Positions 38,553-42,820 of a DNA stretch of 42,820 nt are shown here, in pieces. Position 1 is the stretch's first letter, and every line of letters starts with the position of its first letter. The stretch is from a virus. Under the pieces are notes generated by a model that saw only the letters and a list, made by a program, of their open reading frames with translations, was not told the DNA's origin and did not search any database. The DNA is taken from positions 1 to 42,820 of the IMG/VR virus record IMGVR_UViG_3300046534_000753. One strand, given 5' to 3'. The position numbers and the translations under genes are program-made.

Positions 38553-38623
38553 GTTCCTTTGGCTGCGTTTGTGTTCCTAAAGTATGTCTAACGCCTACGC
38601 CTCCATTGCGCAACAGCTAAATC
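38553..38623 (-). promoter_or_regulatory. Leftward promoter with leader, repeated element copy B
   Basis: TTGCGC (38613-38608), a 17-bp spacer and TAGACA (38590-38585) mirror copy A, and the leader to AAAGGAAC is nearly the same. Just upstream, CTGACATG occurs twice at 11-base distance (38641-38648, 38652-38659), about one DNA turn, as for an activator or repressor site. It drives the 38488-37131 genes. Confidence 0.65.
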
Positions 38624-38665
38624 AACCTAGGGCCGGTCTACTGACATGCTGCTGACATGGGCGGG

Positions 38666-38887
38666 TCACGAGAACTCACCGCAACCGTTGTGGAAGTCCA
38701 GAACCTTTAGAACAAACACCGTTCGCGCATAATGATTAACGACGTCTCTCCCGCGCTCGTTTCTTAAGATAAACTCAGCGTGCCATCCGCCAGAACGAAG
38801 CCATGTCCATCCAGTGTTGGCGTCATCGACAAAGACGCGCCCGTCTCGCTTCAGTACAACTCTTTGTGCGTCACTTTTCATTTCCAT
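38666..38887 (-). CDS. Hypothetical basic/aromatic protein (73 aa)
   Basis: This 73-residue protein begins MEMKSDAQRVVLKRDGRVFV and looks like a small beta-rich domain (GWTWLRSGGWHAEFILRNER). AAGGA precedes the ATG by 5 bases. It overlaps the loader candidate by 17 bp and is last before promoter copy B. Function unknown. Confidence 0.65.
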   Translation of the reverse strand: MEMKSDAQRVVLKRDGRVFVDDANTGWTWLRSGGWHAEFILRNERGRDVVNHYARTVFVLKVLDFHNGCGEFS

Positions 38888-39350
38888 AGCCTTCCTTGTT
38901 TGGTTCGTGCATCGTCTTCGCTCTCGCGTTAACTTGCGCCATAATCTCGGCAGCGGCCTCCGGCGTCACGCGCGGCAACTGTGCAGGCTCTGGGGCGCGC
39001 TGTGCGGTGCGGGCGACCTTCGCGCCGCGGGCTTGCTTGAGAATGGCTAGGACGTGCCCAGGGTTTGGCTTCTTGCTCGGGTTTTCGTTCCGCCACTTGC
39101 GCAGCCCATAGACCACTTGCTCATGCGACCAGTCTTCCAGCGTGTCGGCCCAGTCTGCGAGTATGCCAGCCTTGATATCTGGGGGGGGCATTCGGTCCCA
39201 ATATCCGTCAAGCGCCACTTCCACGTCAAAAGCAATCGATTGTCGGTGCGCGGCGAGCTGTTGCGGCGATAGTGATTGCGCGTGTTGTGGCGTCGGCGCG
39301 GGAATGCTGCGGAGAATTGCCGCCGGTAGGTTTGTCGGTGCGGTCGTCAT
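38871..39350 (-). CDS. Helicase-loader candidate (159 aa)
   Basis: This 159-residue protein has a helical core: IAFDVEVALDGYWDRMPPPD, then ILADWADTLEDWSHEQVVYG with LRKWRNENPSKKPNPGHVLA, and a Pro/Arg-rich tail. W-x-x-x-L...V-x-x-A-L/LR-x-WR...P-x-PG-x-V/I is the pattern of small replication proteins after O-like initiators, which probably load the host helicase. GGAGGG sits 5 bases before the ATG, inside the initiator gene (125-bp overlap). Confidence 0.75.
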   Translation of the reverse strand: MTTAPTNLPAAILRSIPAPTPQHAQSLSPQQLAAHRQSIAFDVEVALDGYWDRMPPPDIKAGILADWADTLEDWSHEQVVYGLRKWRNENPSKKPNPGHVLAILKQARGAKVARTAQRAPEPAQLPRVTPEAAAEIMAQVNARAKTMHEPNKEGYGNEK

Positions 39351-40071
39351 AATTGCCCTCCATGAGCTTTGTAAAATTGGTTTGCTTGCTTAGGAAATCA
39401 AAGGTTAGCCGGAAATCTCCGCGCTCGCCTCTGAGGAATGACGACGCTTCAGCTTTTCCCAAGGCAATTCCCCAGCCCTCTATGCCGCCGGCGTCCTTTA
39501 GCCTGCCCTTAACCGCCGCGCGCCTTGCTGGCGTTAGCTTCTGCACTGACGACCATCCGACCCGCGCAGCAACCGCGTTGTAATCTGAGACAGCCTGAGC
39601 AACCTCGTCTATCGCTGGGGGCGCATTTGCCAAGACTACGTTAGTAGTCTCTAATCTTGTTCCTTTGTTCTCTTGTTCCTTTTGTGCGTTAGGGTTGCGT
39701 TGGCGTTGCGTTAGGGTTGCGTTAACCTCTGCGTTAGCCTCGCCTTTCGGGTCTTGATATTTCTCATAGTTACAAAGGCTTATCAGGCTTTTGCCGTGCG
39801 TTGGCTGTGCGTTAACCATGTGTTCGATTTTGAAGCGCTTGATGGCGGTCCTAACCACCTGATAACCGACCCCGCAAGCCTCAGATATGTGGCGCTCGGA
39901 CACGCAAACGGACCCGCGCGGCACGTTGACCGTGTGCCCCTTTACGTCGTGCGTGGTGTCTTTCCACACGGCATTGTCGAGCAGCCACAGCCATACAGCC
40001 AGCCGCTCAGGCTTGCCTTTGAATAGTGCGTGCGAGGTTATGCCCCGCTTGACTGCAAACCATCCGCTCAT
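39226..40071 (-). CDS. O-like replication initiator (281 aa)
   Basis: This 281-residue protein begins MSGWFAVKRGITSHALFKGK and has a winged-helix DNA-binding region at about 45-105 (GSVCVSERHISEACGVGYQV, then VRTAIKRFKIEHM). A charged linker follows. The C-terminal block WGIALGKAEASSFLRGERGD, then FRLTFDFLSKQTNFTKLMEG ends phage O and plasmid-type initiator proteins. It should bind the phage origin and recruit host helicase with the overlapping loader candidate. Repeats in the linker DNA (GTTAGGGTTGCGTT-like runs near 39690-39735) may be origin iterons inside the gene. Confidence 0.85.
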   Translation of the reverse strand: MSGWFAVKRGITSHALFKGKPERLAVWLWLLDNAVWKDTTHDVKGHTVNVPRGSVCVSERHISEACGVGYQVVRTAIKRFKIEHMVNAQPTHGKSLISLCNYEKYQDPKGEANAEVNATLTQRQRNPNAQKEQENKGTRLETTNVVLANAPPAIDEVAQAVSDYNAVAARVGWSSVQKLTPARRAAVKGRLKDAGGIEGWGIALGKAEASSFLRGERGDFRLTFDFLSKQTNFTKLMEGNYDDRTDKPTGGNSPQHSRADATTRAITIAATARRAPTIDCF

Positions 40072-40472
40072 ATCAACGCCTCAAGCCCACGCTTGCGACC
40101 CACCACATTCCACGGCGGATCGTATCTGCGTATATTCCGCGCCTCTACCTTCCGCAAATCTTGCTTTGGGACGCGCAAAAACCATTTTTGAACATAGACA
40201 TCTAACGCCTCCAATTCTGCAAGAATCGGGTGGCCGGACCATCTTTGAGATAGCCTGGTTGACATGCCAACATATGCAGGCCGAGCGCGAAGATAAAATT
40301 CACGCTCAACCAACAAAAAAACGTAAACCGCAGAAAAATCTGCATCAGAATCAAACGCGGATGATGTGTAAGTTTGCGGCGTGCGCCAGCCTTCAGACTC
40401 AAGTCCGCATATCAAATCTTGGTAGTCATGAGTTAAAATGTCGTTTTTTATTTCACGTGTAACTACTGGCAC
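40068..40472 (-). CDS. GIY-YIG nuclease-domain protein (134 aa)
   Basis: This 134-residue protein has the GIY-YIG fold: VYVFLLVERE (49-58) in the place of GIY, RPAYVGMSTRLSQRWSGH (64-81) with YVG as YIG and Arg77, Glu110 in LRKVEARNI and PPWN at 119-122. These are the expected catalytic and structural residues. It could be a stand-alone endonuclease for degrading host DNA or a homing-type nuclease; no DNA-binding module is attached. ATGA overlap with the initiator. Confidence 0.82.
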   Translation of the reverse strand: MPVVTREIKNDILTHDYQDLICGLESEGWRTPQTYTSSAFDSDADFSAVYVFLLVEREFYLRARPAYVGMSTRLSQRWSGHPILAELEALDVYVQKWFLRVPKQDLRKVEARNIRRYDPPWNVVGRKRGLEALI

Positions 40473-40577
40473 GTTTAGCCCTCGTGTTTGGGCAGGCCTT
40501 GCGGATGATACGTTTTTGGTGTATCTGTGGCCTGCGTTGTTTGCACTCGCACACTACCCGTCTTTCTGGACAAGTTC

Positions 40578-40607
40578 AAGGCCCGGAGTTTCAACGCTTC
40601 GGGCCTT
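40578..40607. terminator. Hairpin downstream of the nuclease gene
   Basis: AAGGCCCG (40578-40585) and CGGGCCTT (40600-40607) form a perfect 8-bp stem with a 14-base loop directly after the stop at 40610. Leftward it lacks a U tract; rightward it is followed by TGC. It is thus a weak or factor-dependent terminator, or an mRNA stabiliser. The remaining 40473-40577 gap has only a 7-bp inverted repeat (GCAGGCC/GGCCTGC). Confidence 0.5.
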
Positions 40608-40609
40608 TG

Positions 40610-40894
40610 CTATTCCACAGCCTCAGCCCTCACCCGCTTTGCAAATGCGTGTGCCTCGTCGTCAGTGCGGATTATTTCATGGCACCCGCTCCAGCGCCTC
40701 AAAAACGCCACCTGTGGGGCCGTCAGCTTTCCTATGGGCGTCTTGACCTCGACTAGGTAGCTGCGCCCCCCATAGCCCACTACAGCGTCACACGGCAGGT
40801 CCATAGGCTCGACTGTGAGTCCGTATGCTCGGAGAATGGCGAATATCTCAGGCTCGTTGCCGTCTCGCTTGGCTTTGGCGGGGGGTCTGCGCAT
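40610..40894 (-). CDS. VRR-NUC-like PD-(D/E)XK nuclease (94 aa)
   Basis: This 94-residue protein has an N-terminal helix GNEPEIFAILRAYGLTVE. Then comes DLPCDAVVGYGGRSYLVEVK (33-52), the nuclease core with Asp37 and E-V-K, and KLTAPQVAFLRRWSGCHEII. This is the VRR-NUC layout (short, single domain), used to cut branched or structured DNA. A replication/recombination role fits. Its start shares a base with the methyltransferase stop. Confidence 0.82.
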   Translation of the reverse strand: MRRPPAKAKRDGNEPEIFAILRAYGLTVEPMDLPCDAVVGYGGRSYLVEVKTPIGKLTAPQVAFLRRWSGCHEIIRTDDEAHAFAKRVRAEAVE

Positions 40895-41643
40895 TAGAGG
40901 TCTAGCCCTGATTGCTGTGGTGCTTCGTGTGCGCCCTGAATCCGCTTAGACGCCAGCGCAAAATAGTCCGCGTCCATCTCGATACCGATAAACGAGCGGC
41001 CAAGGTTCTTGCACGCAACGCCTGTGGTTCCGCTGCCCATTGTGAAATCCAGCACGGTTTCGCCTGCGTTGGTGTAGGTGCGGATGAGATATTCCATAAG
41101 GGCGACGGGCTTTTGCGTGGGGTGGAGCTTGCCTTTGTCCCTTTTAAACTGCAACACTGTTAATGGGTATCTGTCGCCATTGCTGACTGTTACAGCCCCC
41201 GTCTGCGCGCCGTAGTTCTGGCTTTTGGTCGCACCCTGCTTGCAAGTATAGGGCTTAAAGCCCGTCCTCATTTGCGGGTTGTAAGCTGGCAACCTATCGT
41301 AAAAAACTAAAATGTTTTCATGGTTTTTTAAAGGCATCTTCCTTGCGTTTAGGTGCCCGGTCCCCATTTCCTTTTGCCATATCCACTCCGTTTTCAATGC
41401 CGTAATGTTGGAGGCACCCAATACCTTATCAAAAGGCGATTGAGCCATCAGCACAATAGCACCATTTGGCTTGATGATCCGCCTGAGCTGCGCCCACATC
41501 GGCGCGAACGGGATTACCGTATCCCACTTGCACGCCGTCGTGCCGTAGGGAACATCCGCCAGCACCATATCGACCGACCCATCGGGGATATCCGGCATGG
41601 CTTGCAGGCAATCCGCGTTGATTAGCTGTCTTTGAACGGTCAT
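40894..41643 (-). CDS. DNA methyltransferase, N4-cytosine/N6-adenine type (249 aa)
   Basis: This 249-residue methyltransferase has the catalytic motif in the form DVPY (30-33, ADVPYGTTACKW) and then the SAM-binding motif FTMGSGTTGVA (200-210). The target region lies between and KLHPTQKP at 172-179. Catalytic motif before SAM motif is the beta-type order. It may protect phage DNA from restriction; no partner endonuclease lies nearby. It starts in the stop of the next gene (ATGA). Confidence 0.92.
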   Translation of the reverse strand: MTVQRQLINADCLQAMPDIPDGSVDMVLADVPYGTTACKWDTVIPFAPMWAQLRRIIKPNGAIVLMAQSPFDKVLGASNITALKTEWIWQKEMGTGHLNARKMPLKNHENILVFYDRLPAYNPQMRTGFKPYTCKQGATKSQNYGAQTGAVTVSNGDRYPLTVLQFKRDKGKLHPTQKPVALMEYLIRTYTNAGETVLDFTMGSGTTGVACKNLGRSFIGIEMDADYFALASKRIQGAHEAPQQSGLDL

Positions 41644-41996
41644 AGGTCTAGCCCTTCTTGCGTTGGGGGTGGCGCTGGCTGCGCTTCCGATATGAGCGCC
41701 TGGAGGATTGCGATTAGCCATGCGCGGGCGGGGTTAGCGTTGTGGGTTTCCTCGTAAATCTTACCGTCGGTAGGGTGGCCGACAAGGAAATGCCCATCAT
41801 CGCTGTAATAAGACCACCCCCACCCCGGCAGCACCGCATCATGCAGCGCCTTGGCCTCGTCAATTGAACCTAGAAAAGCGCCTTCTGCAAGTGTCGCATC
41901 TTCCCACCCAAAAGCGCCAACGCCCATATGAAAAGGCAACTCCCCCGCCTCAACCTTTGCCAGCAACTCGATTAGTGCGTCTTTACGTTCAGTCAT
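41640..41996 (-). CDS. Hypothetical phage protein between methyltransferases (118 aa)
   Basis: This 118-residue protein has EAKALHDAVLPGWGWSYYSD, then GHFLVGHPTDGKIYEETHNA and NPARAWLIAILQALIS, a recognisable small alphaproteobacterial phage family. A compact alpha/beta protein; function unknown. ATGA overlaps on both sides tie it to the two methyltransferases. Confidence 0.75.
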   Translation of the reverse strand: MTERKDALIELLAKVEAGELPFHMGVGAFGWEDATLAEGAFLGSIDEAKALHDAVLPGWGWSYYSDDGHFLVGHPTDGKIYEETHNANPARAWLIAILQALISEAQPAPPPTQEGLDL

Positions 41997-42532
41997 AATG
42001 CAATCCGTCCTACAAATTCCGTTGGCCCGTTGGCGTTCTGGTCAAACAGGTACCACGCGCAATTGTCTTTGCCCGTCATTTTGCTGTCAGGTATCCACTT
42101 GACGCGACCGACCGAAACCACCTTCCGCAGCCACGGCATGAAGCGCGCGCTTTGCTTTGTGTGCACCCAGTCTGCATCGAACAACAGCCAAGTAGGGCGC
42201 ATTGACGAAAAATGCTCAATCATCGGGTGCAGTATCTTGCGGTCCCACGGCGGGTTTGTAATTATGCAATCCGCCGATGTCCCAAAGCACGGGTCAAAAT
42301 TTGCATCAAGCGCATCACGGTCAACGATGAAGTCGGCGCGAGGATTTATGTCATAAGCCTCTTGGCAAGACATCCCAACATACTCAAGATGCTTAACTAG
42401 CGCTCCGTCTCCTGCGCACGGCTCAACAAACGCAGTCCCGTATTCAAGGTGCGCCACAAGCGGAATCACCGCTTCAAATGGCGTGGGGTAGAAGTCGCGC
42501 TCTACCCGTTCAAAGTTTGAGCGCTTACCCAT
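41993..42532 (-). CDS. NPPW-type DNA methyltransferase (179 aa)
   Basis: This 179-residue methyltransferase has FVEPCAGDGALVKHLE (35-50) as the SAM site, then DCIITNPPWDRKILHPMIEH (88-107) with NPPW as the catalytic motif, of the gamma-type order (SAM motif first). ERDFYPTP at the start is typical of phage adenine methyltransferases. Start 42532 has AGGGGG 7 bases upstream; TTG 42583 (TTGA junction) is possible. It may add a second layer of DNA protection. Confidence 0.88.
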   Translation of the reverse strand: MGKRSNFERVERDFYPTPFEAVIPLVAHLEYGTAFVEPCAGDGALVKHLEYVGMSCQEAYDINPRADFIVDRDALDANFDPCFGTSADCIITNPPWDRKILHPMIEHFSSMRPTWLLFDADWVHTKQSARFMPWLRKVVSVGRVKWIPDSKMTGKDNCAWYLFDQNANGPTEFVGRIAL

Positions 42533-42579
42533 TTGCAGACCCCCTGCGCAGAATTTCCAGTTTAGTCGCGGCCAGCCCG

Positions 42580-42820
42580 TCAAAGGTCGAACCCGCCTTG
42601 ACGCTCTTCGGACCGCTCGTCATTACCGCGCGCCGGTGCTGTGACTGCAACCGGGCGAGGCGCAGACGTAACGCCAGAAACGGCATCACGCTCAGCGCGG
42701 ATTTCGTCGCGGTGTTCGGGACAGCCCCATTTGTAGCCCTTGTGGGCTTGCGTGCTGTATCGGCCCGGAAGGCGCGTGGCCCAGGTTGTGAATGCGTGGC
42801 ATATGTGGCAGGCATGGCTC
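42580..42820 (-). CDS. Small Cys/His protein spanning the contig junction (3' part)
   Basis: This is the 3' portion of the 80-residue protein whose first codons lie at 129-1. The frame runs from the right edge to the TGA at 42580-42582. Its own first base is missing in this copy because the terminal repeat stops one codon short. The frame is preferred to the alternative 96-codon frame here because it has coupling, a ribosome site and Cys pairs. Confidence 0.75.
   Translation of the reverse strand, partial: SHACHICHAFTTWATRLPGRYSTQAHKGYKWGCPEHRDEIRAERDAVSGVTSAPRPVAVTAPARGNDERSEERQGGFDL
42694..42820. repeat. Right copy of 127-bp terminal direct repeat
   Basis: Identical to 1-127 over all 127 bases. 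The genome is therefore circular as assembled, with about 42,693 bp of unique sequence, and this copy is redundant. Confidence 0.95.

Noticed and set aside
42525-42815. 96-codon minus-strand frame at the right edge
   Set aside because: The overlapping 80-aa frame across the junction has ATGA coupling, a ribosome site and Cys pairs; this one has an Arg/Ala-rich shadow composition.
1-42820. CRISPR array, insertion sequence or tRNA gene
   Set aside because: No regularly spaced repeats, transposase-like frame or complete cloverleaf was seen by reading; a dedicated tRNA scan would be needed for certainty.

Overview
The window is the complete genome of a tailed phage, most likely a short-tailed virus (podovirus) of an alphaproteobacterium, possibly a marine Rhodobacteraceae-type host. 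The last 127 bases exactly repeat the first 127. That is the signature of a circular assembly opened at an arbitrary point, so the unique genome is about 42,693 bp and one small gene crosses the ends. The host guess rests on a GapR/DUF2312 gene, a family centred on Alphaproteobacteria, on the GC-rich composition, and on accessory families typical of alphaproteobacterial phages. The virion genes point to a P22-like tail: gp4-like and gp10-like tail factors, a ~730-residue portal and a block of ejection proteins, joined to a Mu gpT-like capsid protein.

Layout. (1) 126-877, leftward: a Cro/CI-type regulator and small genes that continue round the junction into the 42.5-38.7 kb early block. (2) 999-3265, rightward: recombination and single-strand DNA genes (Erf, NinB, HNH-type nuclease, GapR-like, SSB). 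It is fired from a compact divergent promoter shared with the regulator. (3) 3397-4296, leftward: a second small regulator cassette ending at a strong terminator. (4) 4452-7578, rightward: eleven small, tightly coupled, mostly anonymous genes, including a lipoprotein and a 23-residue membrane peptide. (5) 42.5-7.6 kb, leftward: two DNA methyltransferases, a nuclease, a GIY-YIG protein, an O-like replication initiator and a loader candidate, regulators, many small accessory genes, then terminase, portal, GroES, scaffold, capsid, tail, ejection proteins, fibres, lysis genes and a phosphoesterase.

How it works together. No DNA polymerase, RNA polymerase or helicase is evident, so the phage probably recruits host machinery through its initiator/loader pair. 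No integrase was found although several repressor-like proteins are present. Lysis uses an amidase with a C-terminal membrane segment, an overlapping Rz/Rz1 spanin pair and two holin candidates.

The most striking items are: a large protein in the ejection block that combines a zincin-like HEVQH motif with an ADP-ribosyltransferase-like domain; a phage GroES, plus a 46/50-identical copy of its 3' end fused upstream of a RyR-domain gene; a small gene with its own Shine-Dalgarno sequence encoded inside the portal gene; a promoter/leader module present in two close copies and one diverged copy; and a three-member paralogous DAPExIWA family.
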